DNA of 64,000 nucleotides, taken from positions 1,240,001 to 1,304,000 of the forward strand of contig NZ_CP008849.1 in the NCBI RefSeq assembly GCF_000730385.1, given 5' to 3'. The position numbers were made by a program, and so were the translations under genes. The DNA is from Alteromonas australica (lineage in GTDB: Bacteria; Pseudomonadota; Gammaproteobacteria; Enterobacterales; Alteromonadaceae). This document shows, piece by piece, positions 9,133 through 18,467 of the stretch. The notes beneath the pieces were generated by a model. The model was not told the DNA's origin, did not search any database, and was given only the letters and a program-made list of their open reading frames with translations. Positions within the stretch are counted from its first letter, which is position 1, and each line of letters opens with the position of its first letter.

Positions 9133-10491
9133 ATGAAACCAGTATTCAAATCTCTTTTAGCCGCTGCTACGTTCGCAGTTGCAGCAACCGGAGCTCAAGC
9201 TCAGGAAGCAAAGAGCCTGAAAGAACTGCTTGAACAGGTTCAGGATAACCGTGTTTCTGAAACACGTATTAATAAACAACGTGAAGCTGAGTTCCAAGCA
9301 GCACGTGCTGATAAGCAAGCGCTTCTTCGCAAAGCGCAAAGCGAACTTAAAGCAGAGCAAGGTCGTGGTGACCGTCTTCAAAAGCAATTTTCTGACAACG
9401 AAGTCACGTTGAACGAAAAATCTGCTGAGCTAGACCAAGCTACTGGTACGCTAGGCGAAATGTTCGGTGTTGTTCGTCAAGCCGCTTCTGAAGCTTATGG
9501 CCGTGTATCAACCTCTATCGTTAGTGCACAATTCCCAGGTCGTAGCCAGTTCCTAGCTGAAATGTCTGAAGATTCTAAAGGTCTTCCAAACATTCAAGAA
9601 CTTGAAGATCTATGGTTTGCGTTACAGAAAGAAATGACAGAAGGCGGTGAAGTAGTTCGCTTCACAACTGAAGTTGTTAACCTTGACGGCGGTTCATCAC
9701 AGCAAGAAGTTGTTCGTATTGGTACTTTCAACCTTGTTGGTGCAGACGGTTACCTAACGTACGATGCTGAAAACGAAATTGTTCAGCCTCTAGGTCGTCA
9801 GCCAGATGGTCACTTCGTAGCGTCTGCTGAAGATCTTGTTGATGCGACGTCTGGTCTTGTTCCTTTCTATGCTGACCCTTCTCAAGGTGCAATCCTTGGT
9901 CTATTGAAGCAGAAAGCAACAATGTCTGAGCGTTATCATGCAGGTGGTCCAGTAGGTTACACCATCACTGCTATGCTAATCATCGGTCTACTTATTGGTC
10001 TTTATAAGCTAATTACGTTAACCATCGTTGGTGGCAAAATGCGTTCACAGCTTAAGAACCCAGGTAGCCCATCTGAAGGTAACCCTCTAGGTCGTATCCT
10101 AAAAGTTTACCAAGAAAACAAAACTGCTGATGCAGAAAACCTTGAGCTTAAGCTTGATGAAGCGATTCTTCGTGAACTTCCACGTATTGAAAGCGGCATT
10201 AACGTAATCAAGATTTTCGCTGCTATCGCGCCTCTACTTGGTCTACTAGGTACAGTACTTGGTATGATTGCCACCTTCCAAACAATCACATTGTTCGGTA
10301 CAGGTGACCCTCGTATGATGGCAGGAAGTATCTCTATGGCTCTTGTAACTACTGCTCAGGGTATCATCGCGGCATTGCCACTGATTCTTACTCACAGCAT
10401 CGTAGCTTCTCGTAGCAAGTCAATCATCCACATTCTTGATGAGCAAACTGCGGGTATCGTAGCTGCTCACTCAGAGTCGGAGAAAGCGTAA
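9133..10491 (+). CDS. ttpC: TtpC-type MotA/TolQ/ExbB proton channel protein
   Basis: A long (452-residue) ExbB relative that carries its own signal peptide (cleavage near GAQA) and a periplasmic coiled coil at about residues 40-110 before the channel part. The ExbB core has three membrane segments near 278-300, 352-382 and 395-420. The last two include the family signature IAPLLGLLGTVLGMI and MAGSISMALVTTAQGI. TtpC is known in vibrios as an extra partner needed by TonB2 systems for receptor-driven uptake. Spacing of 6 and 1 bases to its neighbours supports co-translation with DUF3450 and the second ExbB. Confidence 0.92.
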   Translation: MKPVFKSLLAAATFAVAATGAQAQEAKSLKELLEQVQDNRVSETRINKQREAEFQAARADKQALLRKAQSELKAEQGRGDRLQKQFSDNEVTLNEKSAELDQATGTLGEMFGVVRQAASEAYGRVSTSIVSAQFPGRSQFLAEMSEDSKGLPNIQELEDLWFALQKEMTEGGEVVRFTTEVVNLDGGSSQQEVVRIGTFNLVGADGYLTYDAENEIVQPLGRQPDGHFVASAEDLVDATSGLVPFYADPSQGAILGLLKQKATMSERYHAGGPVGYTITAMLIIGLLIGLYKLITLTIVGGKMRSQLKNPGSPSEGNPLGRILKVYQENKTADAENLELKLDEAILRELPRIESGINVIKIFAAIAPLLGLLGTVLGMIATFQTITLFGTGDPRMMAGSISMALVTTAQGIIAALPLILTHSIVASRSKSIIHILDEQTAGIVAAHSESEKA

Positions 10492-10492
10492 T

Positions 10493-11017
10493 ATGAATTA
10501 CCTGATTGGATTATTTGAATCGGTCAGGGACTTTATCGCTACCGGCGGTGACGTGCTGTATTTCGTTGCTGCCGCGCTCTTTCTCATGTGGGTTTTAATG
10601 ATTGAGCGTTACTGGTATTTAACCTCGGTCTTTCCAAAGGTGAAGAAATCTATCATCCAAAATTGGGATGCCCGAGCTGATACCACATCATGGTATGCGC
10701 ATAGAATCCGTGACGCGTGGATTTCTCAAGCGTCAGATGCACTGAACGCGCGAATGCTGATTATACGTACCATTATTGCAATGTGTCCGTTAATCGGGTT
10801 ACTAGGAACAGTAACCGGTATGATCGGTGTATTCGAGACAATGGCAACACAGGGCACCAGTAACGCCCGTCTAATGGCAGCTGGTATCTCTATGGCAACA
10901 ATTCCTACAATGGCAGGAATGGTCGCCGCGCTATCTGGGCTGTTTATCAGTTCTCGTCTTGAAGCGAAAGTGAAGCTGGCACGAGAAGGGCTAGTTGATA
11001 GCCTGCCACATCATTAG
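10493..11017 (+). CDS. exbB: ExbB-like MotA/TolQ proton channel protein
   Basis: A 174-residue inner-membrane proton channel subunit, shorter than classic ExbB, as usual for ExbB2 in TtpC operons. It has an N-terminal membrane helix near residues 18-38, then the paired helices with CPLIGLLGTVTGMIGVFE and AAGISMATIPTMAGMVAA. It should form the stator with ExbD and pass proton-motive force to TonB. It starts one base after ttpC stops and ends 11 bases before exbD, with GAGAGAGA upstream of exbD as the ribosome-binding site. Confidence 0.92.
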   Translation: MNYLIGLFESVRDFIATGGDVLYFVAAALFLMWVLMIERYWYLTSVFPKVKKSIIQNWDARADTTSWYAHRIRDAWISQASDALNARMLIIRTIIAMCPLIGLLGTVTGMIGVFETMATQGTSNARLMAAGISMATIPTMAGMVAALSGLFISSRLEAKVKLAREGLVDSLPHH

Positions 11018-11028
11018 AGAGAGAGATT

Positions 11029-11427
11029 ATGGCTCGAAAAGTCAGAACCGAGGAAGAAGATGCACAGATCGACATGACGCCCATGTTGGACATCGTGTTT
11101 ATCATGCTTATCTTCTTTATCGTTACCACTGTTTTCGTTAAAGAAGCAGGGATTGAAGTTAATAAGCCAGATGCGAGCCAGGCGATCCTTCATAAAAATG
11201 CGAATATCTTCATAGCAGTTACAGAAGATGGCAGCGTTTGGTTGGATAAACGTGAAGTGTCGCCGGACAGCGTTAGAGCGAATATTGAACGACTGCTTAC
11301 CGAGCAGCCAACAGACTATGTAATCATTCAAGCTGATGTTAAAGCGAAGCATGGTTTGGTAGTTGAAATTATGGACCAAGTTAAAGCCGCTGGCGTTAAC
11401 CGAGTCTCGGTAGCAGCAAGGGGTTAA
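11029..11427 (+). CDS. exbD: ExbD biopolymer transport protein
   Basis: A 132-residue ExbD/TolR protein. The single membrane helix at about residues 20-40 carries the essential aspartate in [17 protein letters not shown] (the Asp of MLDIVF). The periplasmic domain follows, ending in [16 protein letters not shown]. It is the third stator-type partner in the operon and ends one base before tonB. Confidence 0.93.
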   Translation: MARKVRTEEEDAQIDMTPMLDIVFIMLIFFIVTTVFVKEAGIEVNKPDASQAILHKNANIFIAVTEDGSVWLDKREVSPDSVRANIERLLTEQPTDYVIIQADVKAKHGLVVEIMDQVKAAGVNRVSVAARG

Positions 11428-11428
11428 G

Positions 11429-12040
11429 ATGTTACGTATAATTGTATCTATATTGCTAGGTGCTGGTGTTGCATTTGCCCTTTTCGTATTGATGGCTAAG
11501 CTGATTGAAAACTCAGCGCGGCCAGCAGACGAAGTACCTGAAGCACCGGTAATCGATATTGTGATGCAGGAACCAGACGACCAGACGCAAACGCGTCAAC
11601 GTGTTCCGCCTCCACCTCCGCCTCCGCCGCAACAGCCTCCTAAAATGGAACCTGTTGAGCCAGAAGCGGCTGAACCAGATGCAGATGGATTTAGCTTAGC
11701 TATTCCAGCTGTAGACACGGGTGGTGTTGGCGTAAACATTGGTGGTGTTGGTGCCATGCAGCGTGACGGTGACGCCACGCCTATCGTTCGTATCGATCCT
11801 AAGTATCCACCTCAAGCTGCCCGTGACGGTAGAGAAGGTTGGGTAAGATTGTCTTTCACTATCAACGAGGTTGGTGGTGTTGAAGATATCGAAGTAATCG
11901 AAGCAGAACCTAAGCGTATATTCGACCGTGAAGCACGTCGTGCTCTACGTAAGTGGAAATATAAGCCTAAGATCGTAGATGGCAAGCCGGTTAAACAGCC
12001 AGGCATGTTTGTTCAGCTAGACTTTAAACTGGAGCAATGA
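11429..12040 (+). CDS. tonB: TonB family energy transducer
   Basis: A 203-residue TonB. The N-terminal membrane anchor spans residues 1-25, a proline-rich spacer (eight consecutive Pro after RV, then QQPPK) lies near 52-68, and a TonB C-terminal domain covers about 110-203 with [18 protein letters not shown] and [10 protein letters not shown]. It links the ExbB/ExbD stator with outer-membrane receptors such as the two encoded upstream. The short periplasmic spacer is typical of TonB2-type proteins. Its stop overlaps an ATG at 12037, but the next ATG at 12043 is the better start for the following gene. Confidence 0.93.
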   Translation: MLRIIVSILLGAGVAFALFVLMAKLIENSARPADEVPEAPVIDIVMQEPDDQTQTRQRVPPPPPPPPQQPPKMEPVEPEAAEPDADGFSLAIPAVDTGGVGVNIGGVGAMQRDGDATPIVRIDPKYPPQAARDGREGWVRLSFTINEVGGVEDIEVIEAEPKRIFDREARRALRKWKYKPKIVDGKPVKQPGMFVQLDFKLEQ

Positions 12041-12042
12041 TC

Positions 12043-13308
12043 ATGATGAAACGTAAATTCAAAATGTCAGCCGTTGCTTTGGTGCTAGGTGCAGGTGCTG
12101 TATTCAGTGCACCTGCGGCACTAGCCCAGTCATCACCTGTTGTTTGTCCGGGTTACGAGAAGGGCAAAACAACGTTAGTGGGTGAGCGTACTGGTAAAAA
12201 AGTACAAAAAGCGTTTGAAGCTTATAATGAAGATCGCATCGATGAAGCATTAAATATTCTTTATGAAATCGATCCTTCTGAAGACTTCGACAAAGCCTAT
12301 GTTGACCGTTTCATTGGTAACCTTCTTGCATCGCAAGAAGGCCAAGGCGGTAAAGCAATGGGTTACTTAGTTAGCTCAGTTGAAAACAAAGTACTTAATG
12401 ACACAGAGCATTCTCAAACACTAAAATTAATTGGTGATTTGAGCATGCAGGAAACGAAGTATACTGATGCGATTAAGTGGTATAACGCATGGATGGACTT
12501 TACGTGTAAAGAAGATCCAGACGTTTATACTCGTTTAGCTCAGGCGTACTATGAGTCTGGTCAATTAGACAAAATGGTAGAGCCTGCTGATAAAGCGATT
12601 GCGCTTTATGAAAAGCCGAACAAAAACCCTTATGTGCTTAAGCTCACCTCATTCTATGAACGTAAGATGTTTGCTCAAACGGTAGAAGTTGCAGAAGAGT
12701 TAGTGCGTAACTTCCCTGAAGAGCCACGTTGGTGGACGCAGTTAGGATTTTTCTACCTTACGGTAGAGGATTACAAAAAAGGTTTATCAACCTTTGAAAT
12801 TGCGTACAACGAAGGTTTTCTTAAGAAAGCGAACGAGATTAAAACACTTGCTCAGTTGTTCCAAACAAACGGTATGCCTTACAAGGCAGCTAAAATTTTG
12901 GAAAAACACGTAGCGTCAGGTTTGCTTGAAGATGATGCTGATATGATTGCTAACATTGCGAATGCATATCACCAGGCGAAGAACTACGACGACGCCGCTA
13001 GCCTATACGGAAAAGCAGCAGCGAAAAGTTCAGATCCTGAGCATTACAGAAAACAAGGCACGCTTTTGCTAGTAGCTGAAGATTATAAAGGTGCAATCAA
13101 GGCCTTAAATCAAGCGCTAGAACGTGGTGCTGAAGACCCTGAAAAGATTCACTTCACTCTAATGGAAGCGAATTTCTACGCGGGTAACTTCAAAGCGGCT
13201 TATAACCACGTGCAACAAGCTAAAAAGGATCGCTCGCTACGTCGTAACGCGTCAGCTTGGGAGCCGTACATTAAAGAAAAAGCGAAAAACCGCGGTATTA
13301 ATATCTAG
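12043..13308 (+). CDS. Exported TPR-repeat protein of the Ttp TonB operon
   Basis: A 421-residue periplasmic protein. Signal peptide cleavage is expected after ALA near residue 30, then mostly helical tetratricopeptide repeats run to the end, for instance around DVYTRLAQAYYESGQLDK and IANAYHQAKNYDDAASLYG. The start at 12043 is chosen because GGAG at 12031 sits 8 bases upstream; 12037 is too close. A TPR gene regularly closes DUF3450-ttpC-exbBD-tonB operons and is thought to act as a periplasmic scaffold. A strong terminator follows, so this is the end of the operon. Confidence 0.88.
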   Translation: MMKRKFKMSAVALVLGAGAVFSAPAALAQSSPVVCPGYEKGKTTLVGERTGKKVQKAFEAYNEDRIDEALNILYEIDPSEDFDKAYVDRFIGNLLASQEGQGGKAMGYLVSSVENKVLNDTEHSQTLKLIGDLSMQETKYTDAIKWYNAWMDFTCKEDPDVYTRLAQAYYESGQLDKMVEPADKAIALYEKPNKNPYVLKLTSFYERKMFAQTVEVAEELVRNFPEEPRWWTQLGFFYLTVEDYKKGLSTFEIAYNEGFLKKANEIKTLAQLFQTNGMPYKAAKILEKHVASGLLEDDADMIANIANAYHQAKNYDDAASLYGKAAAKSSDPEHYRKQGTLLLVAEDYKGAIKALNQALERGAEDPEKIHFTLMEANFYAGNFKAAYNHVQQAKKDRSLRRNASAWEPYIKEKAKNRGINI

Positions 13309-13330
13309 TTTTTGCTTTGATAGTGTCGTT

Positions 13331-13357
13331 AAAAGCCTCCTTAGTGGAGGCTTTTTT
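13331..13357 (+). terminator. Rho-independent terminator of the Ttp operon
   Basis: AAAAGCCTCC pairs with GGAGGCTTTT around a 5-nt loop, followed by T residues. The A/T symmetry may also stop tmcA from the other side. Confidence 0.9.
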
Positions 13358-13377
13358 GTGTCTGCGGCTTAGCGTGT

Positions 13378-15549
13378 TTACCCGTTTGCAAATGTGGCTT
13401 CAAACAGAAGGTGCTTAGTATACTCCCTCAGCGTTTGAACAAGGGCTTTATTATTCGTACATCCAAAAATGTTCCTTAGTGATGGTTTATCTAAAGGATG
13501 TAAGTGAAATGCTAGTTGAAGAGATAACGGCAGAGCTTGCGGTGTACCTTCAGCGGAATAGGGTACAAATCTATTAAGACTGTTTTCTAGGTGCTGGAAC
13601 TCAAGTGTGTTGTGTAAGCACGCCAGCGCATAAGCGCTTTGTTCAAGGCTTTTTATGCCCCGAGTAAATCCGTTTAACCGCTTTGTATATAGCGCCTTTA
13701 GCGACGTGGGGAGTTCATCTAGCGAGGTTGGGGGAACATAGTTTTCTTGCTGAAAGATACACGCAAGTAAATCAGCTAGCTTCTCAAAGCTTTTTGACAC
13801 AGGTTTTATAATTAACGCACTTCTTTCGCCACTGGCTTTATTCACTTTGTCGCCCTTTTCTACACAGGTAAAACCATTGGCCTTCCAAAATTTATTGAGC
13901 CTCGTTGATTGCCCGTAGGAAGAGGTTAAGCAATCCACGTGGTGTGCGTTTGCGGCTTGTGACAACGCGCTAACCATGTGTGAGCCCAGTCCTTTGTTTT
14001 GAAAGTCGGGGTGAACTGCAATGCGATTAATACGCCAATATAGGTGGGTAGCAACATGAGCAAGGCCTGTTATTGTGGCAAGCTTTTGAGCACTTAAATG
14101 GCCTTGTGGGCGTCTTAGCCCATTGGCAATATCGACAGCCAAGGGCGCTAAACATTCGCCTCCTTCAATATGAATTACCGCTACACCCACAATAACCTTT
14201 TCCGCAAACGCTAAAAAGCAACGGGATTCGTGGCTGTCTAATAGACGCATTTGGTCATCTGGTGTGGTTTGGTAGTGTGCTAAAGAAAGTAGCTGCATTA
14301 CTTGCTGTAGCGCGGGTTCCGATAATGTATGCAGCGGCTTTTCAATTACCTGAATGGCGTTAACCATGGCGCTTGTATTATGCGTATGCAAACTTTGCGC
14401 ATGGCTGTTACCACTGTCAAACAAGCATAGGGTATTTGTTATTGTCTCTAAGCTATCATCTGGCACCCAACGTAGAGGTTCATTTAAGTGGTAAACAGGT
14501 ACCTCCCTCTGTTGCAACTTGGGTAACAGCCTTAATACAAATCCTCTTCCACTGCCTTCATAGCCATGCAAAGTGGTGCCTAACAGCCAGTTTTCCTGGG
14601 CTGCTACACACTTTGTGAGTATAGGTATAGGGAGTGAAGCGGCTTCGTCTACCACTAATAGGTCGCAATGGTGGTTAATAAGTTTGGGGTTGTCCGTTGC
14701 CATCCACTTAAGCACCCCTCCCGTTTGTTTATCCACAAAGGTGTGCTTTTCTGTCTGCTCTAGGTGGCTATTCGCTGCTTTACAGTGCTTGAATAAGTTA
14801 GCGACATTTTGATGTACGGTACTCGTTACAAAGACGGTTTGTCCGCGTTTAAGGGTGTCAGCACATATTATGCCCATTAATGCTGATTTACCTCTCCCCC
14901 TAGGCGCAGTAATCACGGCCTTATTTTCTGTATTTTGTGACCATGCACCATAGGCCGTATGTTGCGAAGGCGTCATTACCTTGAAGAAGGCAGAATGAGG
15001 GACGTCGCTCATTTTGCTATTGTTGCCCCCGCATTGCTGTTTAATGGGGGCGAGGTATGTTTTGTTGGGACCCCATAGGGAAATGTCTTTGCTGTGGTTG
15101 ATGTAGTTTATCCACCGAGAAATACCGTGGCTTACCGTGCATTCAAATCCAAAAGACACTTTTTGTGCTGGCGGGGCTAAGTGCCACGTATCGAAATTGG
15201 GGCAGCACAGAATCAGGCACCCCCCGTATCGCAGTGTACCGCTGAGAGCAAGCACATCACTGGGAGAAAAACCATGGTGGCAGTACATCACCGCCACGTC
15301 GTACTCGTTACCTAAAAGGTGCTTTCTTAAGTTACTGTTCGCTTGAGCGCTGTCGGCAAGTTCATTATAGATGATGAAGGAAATGTCGAGGTCACTCTGT
15401 GCTTTTGTCGGCCGTTGCTCGAGTTGTTTCACTTTTTCTTGGCATGCCTCAAGGGTCCCCGTAATGACCAACATCCTACGATGGGTCATTTGCCATTGTT
15501 CAGTTAGGTAAGGGGAATATAGCCAGTCGTAAACAGAATTGTACGCCAT
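13378..15549 (-). CDS. tmcA: tRNA(Met) cytidine acetyltransferase TmcA
   Basis: A 723-residue enzyme that makes N4-acetylcytidine at the wobble position of elongator tRNA-Met using acetyl-CoA and ATP. Visible parts in order: an N-terminal DUF1726-like domain, a Walker A loop APRGRGKSALMG, a Walker B LLVVDEAASLPIP, a GNAT domain with INRIAVHPDFQNKGLGS, and a tRNA-binding C-terminus with LPTSLKALYTKRLNGFTRGI. Length is slightly above the E. coli enzyme. The frame is open to 15624, but that would overlap the divergent thioesterase gene; I choose the internal Met (MAYNSVYDW) at 15549, which leaves a 59-base divergent promoter region. Confidence 0.93.
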   Translation of the reverse strand: MAYNSVYDWLYSPYLTEQWQMTHRRMLVITGTLEACQEKVKQLEQRPTKAQSDLDISFIIYNELADSAQANSNLRKHLLGNEYDVAVMYCHHGFSPSDVLALSGTLRYGGCLILCCPNFDTWHLAPPAQKVSFGFECTVSHGISRWINYINHSKDISLWGPNKTYLAPIKQQCGGNNSKMSDVPHSAFFKVMTPSQHTAYGAWSQNTENKAVITAPRGRGKSALMGIICADTLKRGQTVFVTSTVHQNVANLFKHCKAANSHLEQTEKHTFVDKQTGGVLKWMATDNPKLINHHCDLLVVDEAASLPIPILTKCVAAQENWLLGTTLHGYEGSGRGFVLRLLPKLQQREVPVYHLNEPLRWVPDDSLETITNTLCLFDSGNSHAQSLHTHNTSAMVNAIQVIEKPLHTLSEPALQQVMQLLSLAHYQTTPDDQMRLLDSHESRCFLAFAEKVIVGVAVIHIEGGECLAPLAVDIANGLRRPQGHLSAQKLATITGLAHVATHLYWRINRIAVHPDFQNKGLGSHMVSALSQAANAHHVDCLTSSYGQSTRLNKFWKANGFTCVEKGDKVNKASGERSALIIKPVSKSFEKLADLLACIFQQENYVPPTSLDELPTSLKALYTKRLNGFTRGIKSLEQSAYALACLHNTLEFQHLENSLNRFVPYSAEGTPQALPLSLQLAFHLHPLDKPSLRNIFGCTNNKALVQTLREYTKHLLFEATFANG

Positions 15550-15608
15550 AAAGAGCTTTTTTCGGTATAATCTGCGTCTATAGTAACGATTAATGCTAAG
15601 GAATTCGA

Positions 15609-16031
15609 ATGCGCTTTCTGTCAAGACGCTTAGTTATGCCCAATGATTTAAATTATGCTAATTCTCTGTTTGGGGGGCGAGCGCTAGAATGGATTGATGA
15701 AGAAGCGGCGATATGGGCCATTTGTCAGCTAGAGACAAACTGCCTCGTCACTAAGCATATTGGCGAAATCAGTTTTGAGTCTCCTGCATTGCAAGGGGAT
15801 ATTGTTGAATTTGGATTAGAAACAAAAGCCGTAGGTAGAACGTCCATTACGGTAAGCTGTTTAGTTCGCAACAAAGCCACCAAGAAAACCATTTGTTTTG
15901 CAGATGATGTGGTTTTTGTCAAAGTTGATCCTGAAACTCGCCAGCCTACAGCACATGGTAAAACGCTAGAAGGGCTTAAGGCGCAAACCGACGATGAAGT
16001 TCGTCGCCTCAATTTAAATCTCGACGAATAA
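15609..16031 (+). CDS. Acyl-CoA thioesterase, hotdog fold
   Basis: A 140-residue single hotdog-domain protein. The block MPNDLNYANSLFGGRALEWIDE is the hallmark of YciA/ACOT-like acyl-CoA hydrolases, with the catalytic Asn/Asp of the NxxxxxxGG...D helix; FESPALQGDIVEFG and VGRTSITVSC are the usual strands. It cleaves acyl-CoA to free acid and CoA; chain-length preference cannot be read. AAGGA precedes the ATG. It is divergent from tmcA. Confidence 0.85.
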   Translation: MRFLSRRLVMPNDLNYANSLFGGRALEWIDEEAAIWAICQLETNCLVTKHIGEISFESPALQGDIVEFGLETKAVGRTSITVSCLVRNKATKKTICFADDVVFVKVDPETRQPTAHGKTLEGLKAQTDDEVRRLNLNLDE

Positions 16032-16126
16032 AAAAGGGCGATTAAAAAGAATGTAACTTGCTTAACGTGTTTGTCGACATGATGGGACATACCGTTGTTC
16101 AACGAGTTACTGGTTAATTTTTCTGG

Positions 16127-16155
16127 TTGACCGAGTCTATTGAACTGGTAGACTC
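16127..16155 (+). promoter_or_regulatory. Candidate promoter of the thiamine operon with an inverted repeat
   Basis: TTGACC at 16127 and TAGACT at 16149 are separated by 16 bases, and transcription would start about 40 bases before the TPP aptamer. The perfect repeat GAGTCTA (16133-16139) / TAGACTC (16149-16155) lies across the spacer and -10 box. Promoter assignment is by position and match only. Confidence 0.45.
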
Positions 16156-16197
16156 CCAATCATTAACGTTCCTAAGTTTTAGGTGCGTTTGTTTTAT

Positions 16198-16284
16198 ACC
16201 AAGGGGTGTCCGTTTTACGGTCTGAGATCCACATCAAGTGGGAACCCTTACACCTGATCCGGATAATACCGGCGTAGGGATGGT
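16198..16284 (+). promoter_or_regulatory. TPP riboswitch (THI element)
   Basis: The aptamer is nearly canonical: GGGGTGTC, then CTGAGA, then ACCCTTACACCTGATCC, then CGGCGTAGGGA, closed by ACCA at 16198 with TGGT at 16281. It senses thiamine pyrophosphate. Downstream, CCGGATC at 16317-16323 followed by a T run can pair with GATCCGG inside the aptamer (16256-16262), which suggests a switch to a terminator-like structure. It controls the receptor, YkoF-like, pnuT and kinase genes, so these should rise when thiamine is scarce. Confidence 0.95.
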
Positions 16285-16351
16285 CGACAATACAGCCGTA
16301 TCCTCTTTCGCTGAGCCCGGATCTTTTTTCTTACAAAGAACAAGAGATCCT

Positions 16352-18448
16352 ATGTACAAGAACCTTTTTACTCTTACTCTCATTGCTAGTTCACTTTCTG
16401 CATATGCACAATCTACCGATGTGCAAAATATTGATGACGCTGACGCAAGTACTCATGACATAGAGCGCATCCTAGTAAGCGGCGATTTCAGGGAGGTAAC
16501 GCTCGATCAACTCAGCGCTAGCGCAACCATATTGAATCAAGCACGTTTAAGTAGCCGTCAACCGTCTCATATTGACAGCGTATTAAATAGTGTGCCTAAC
16601 GTTAACTTCAGCGCAGGGGCGTCCCGAGGCCGGTTTATTCAAATTCGGGGAATTGGTGAGCGAAGTCAGTTTGCAGAGCCTATCAACCCATCTGTCAGTT
16701 TTATTGTTGATGAGTTTGATTTCTCAGGCTTAGCGGCAGCCGGCCTTATTTTTGATACCCAGCAATTAGATGTTTACCGTGGGCCACAAGCTACACTGTA
16801 TGGTACGGGCGCCTTAGCGGGTGCGGTGAAGTTATCTAGTAATAAAGTAGGTAGTGAGTCGCCCAAGTATGTTGAGGCGCGGCTAGGCAGCAAAGACAGT
16901 TATCGGGTGGAAGCGGCGGCCGGCGATGATATTAACACCGATTGGGGATATCGGGTTGCGCTGGTTCACAACCGTAGCGATGGTTTCGTAGAAAACATCT
17001 ATTTAAACAGAGACGATACAAACAATATCGATGAAACTGCCATGCGCTTAAGTGTGGAGGGTAATGCCGATGAGCGAACCACACTTGCGTTCACTTACCG
17101 TTGGTACGATATCGACAATGGCTATGATGCATTTTCACTTGATAATGATAATAAGACCTTATCGGACGAACCAGGTTTTGATGAACACCAAACCCATGCG
17201 GTCAGCGCGCGCTCTACCACTCGCACTCATGCAGGTGATTTCATTCTTATTGCCACTCATGCTTCTCACAATATTGCCTATGGGTATGATGAAGATTGGA
17301 CTTACACCGGTTTTCATCCGTGGGGATATACTTCGTTTGACGCCTACTACAGAGAAGTCGAAACGCAAACCGGAGAAGTGCGTTTTGTATCTTCAGAAAA
17401 CGCAGCGTTATTGAATGGCAAAACCGATTGGACGATAGGCGCTTTCTACAAAGGCTCGGAAGAAGCGTTATTGCGTCAATACACCTATTTAGACGGTGAC
17501 TTCAGGAGTGAATATACGCCCACCACGACCGCAATATACGGGCAGACCGACACGCGCTTAAGCGATAACTTGACACTAGTTGCTGGGTTAAGACTAGAAA
17601 ACTATGACTTTGATTACGCAGATAACGACGGTTTAACGCGCGCATTCGATACCACCATGGTGGGAGGCAAGCTAGCGCTTCAATACACGCAAAATGATCA
17701 TTTTTATTATGCGAGTGTTTCTAGAGGCTTTAAAGGTGCAGGCTTTAATACCGACAGCAGAGTAAGCGACGAACAACGGTTTTATGATGAGGAATATAAC
17801 TGGAACTATGAAGTTGGGGTGAAAGGTCCGCTATTGAGTGATGTGTTAAGTGCCCGCGCCGCTATTTTCTATATGGACAGAACAGATACACAGATCAGTG
17901 ATTTTGATGTCATTACTCGTGACGACGGTACTGCAGGCTTCGTGGATATTATCGATAATGCAGATTTAGGCACAAATAAAGGGGCAGAACTTGAACTCGT
18001 TTGGTTAGCTCTAGAAAACTGGCAACTCAATGCAAGTGTTGGATATTTGAGTGCCACCTTCGAAGGTTATACGTTGGCTGATGGCACACAAGTAAACGAG
18101 CAACGTCAAGCTCAATCTCCAAAATGGACTGCTAACCTTTATAGTGAGTATTTACTAACGGATAGTATTACTTGGCGCGTCGATGTTGATTACAAAGACA
18201 CGTATCGTTTCTCTGATGGTCATGACGTCATGGCGCCATCTACCACCTTGGTCAACTCAGAACTGTTAATTGAAAACGGACCATGGCAAACATCGTTGTG
18301 GATTCAAAACGCATTCGATAGAACCTACTACACCCGAGGTTTTGGTGGATTCAGCAATGATCCAAGAGATGAGTACGCGTTTAACGAACCATACTACCAA
18401 CTGGGTAATGGGCGCCAATATGGTGTCACTGTGAAATATGAATTTTAA
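16352..18448 (+). CDS. TonB-dependent receptor, predicted thiamine importer
   Basis: A 698-residue outer-membrane receptor. I start at the ATG at 16352, after the riboswitch; the frame is open further upstream, but that part lies inside the aptamer. The signal peptide ends near AYAQ. The plug shows FIQIRGIGERSQFA, FDTQQLDVYRGPQATLYGTGALAGAV, typical of TonB receptors, and the barrel ends GVTVKYEF. Control by a TPP riboswitch and operon membership with pnuT make thiamine or a precursor the likely substrate; this arrangement has been described in comparative studies of thiamine regulons. The closest alternatives, siderophore or sugar uptake, do not fit the context. Confidence 0.9.
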   Translation: MYKNLFTLTLIASSLSAYAQSTDVQNIDDADASTHDIERILVSGDFREVTLDQLSASATILNQARLSSRQPSHIDSVLNSVPNVNFSAGASRGRFIQIRGIGERSQFAEPINPSVSFIVDEFDFSGLAAAGLIFDTQQLDVYRGPQATLYGTGALAGAVKLSSNKVGSESPKYVEARLGSKDSYRVEAAAGDDINTDWGYRVALVHNRSDGFVENIYLNRDDTNNIDETAMRLSVEGNADERTTLAFTYRWYDIDNGYDAFSLDNDNKTLSDEPGFDEHQTHAVSARSTTRTHAGDFILIATHASHNIAYGYDEDWTYTGFHPWGYTSFDAYYREVETQTGEVRFVSSENAALLNGKTDWTIGAFYKGSEEALLRQYTYLDGDFRSEYTPTTTAIYGQTDTRLSDNLTLVAGLRLENYDFDYADNDGLTRAFDTTMVGGKLALQYTQNDHFYYASVSRGFKGAGFNTDSRVSDEQRFYDEEYNWNYEVGVKGPLLSDVLSARAAIFYMDRTDTQISDFDVITRDDGTAGFVDIIDNADLGTNKGAELELVWLALENWQLNASVGYLSATFEGYTLADGTQVNEQRQAQSPKWTANLYSEYLLTDSITWRVDVDYKDTYRFSDGHDVMAPSTTLVNSELLIENGPWQTSLWIQNAFDRTYYTRGFGGFSNDPRDEYAFNEPYYQLGNGRQYGVTVKYEF

Positions 18449-18467
18449 GGTATAAAGGAGAACGAAT

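Noticed and set aside
15550..15624. Longer TmcA start overlapping the thioesterase gene
   Set aside because: The extra 25 codons overlap a well-supported divergent start and are unlike TmcA N-termini.
16238..16351. N-terminal extension of the thiamine receptor
   Set aside because: It would be translated from within the TPP aptamer; the ATG at 16352 is followed directly by a signal peptide.
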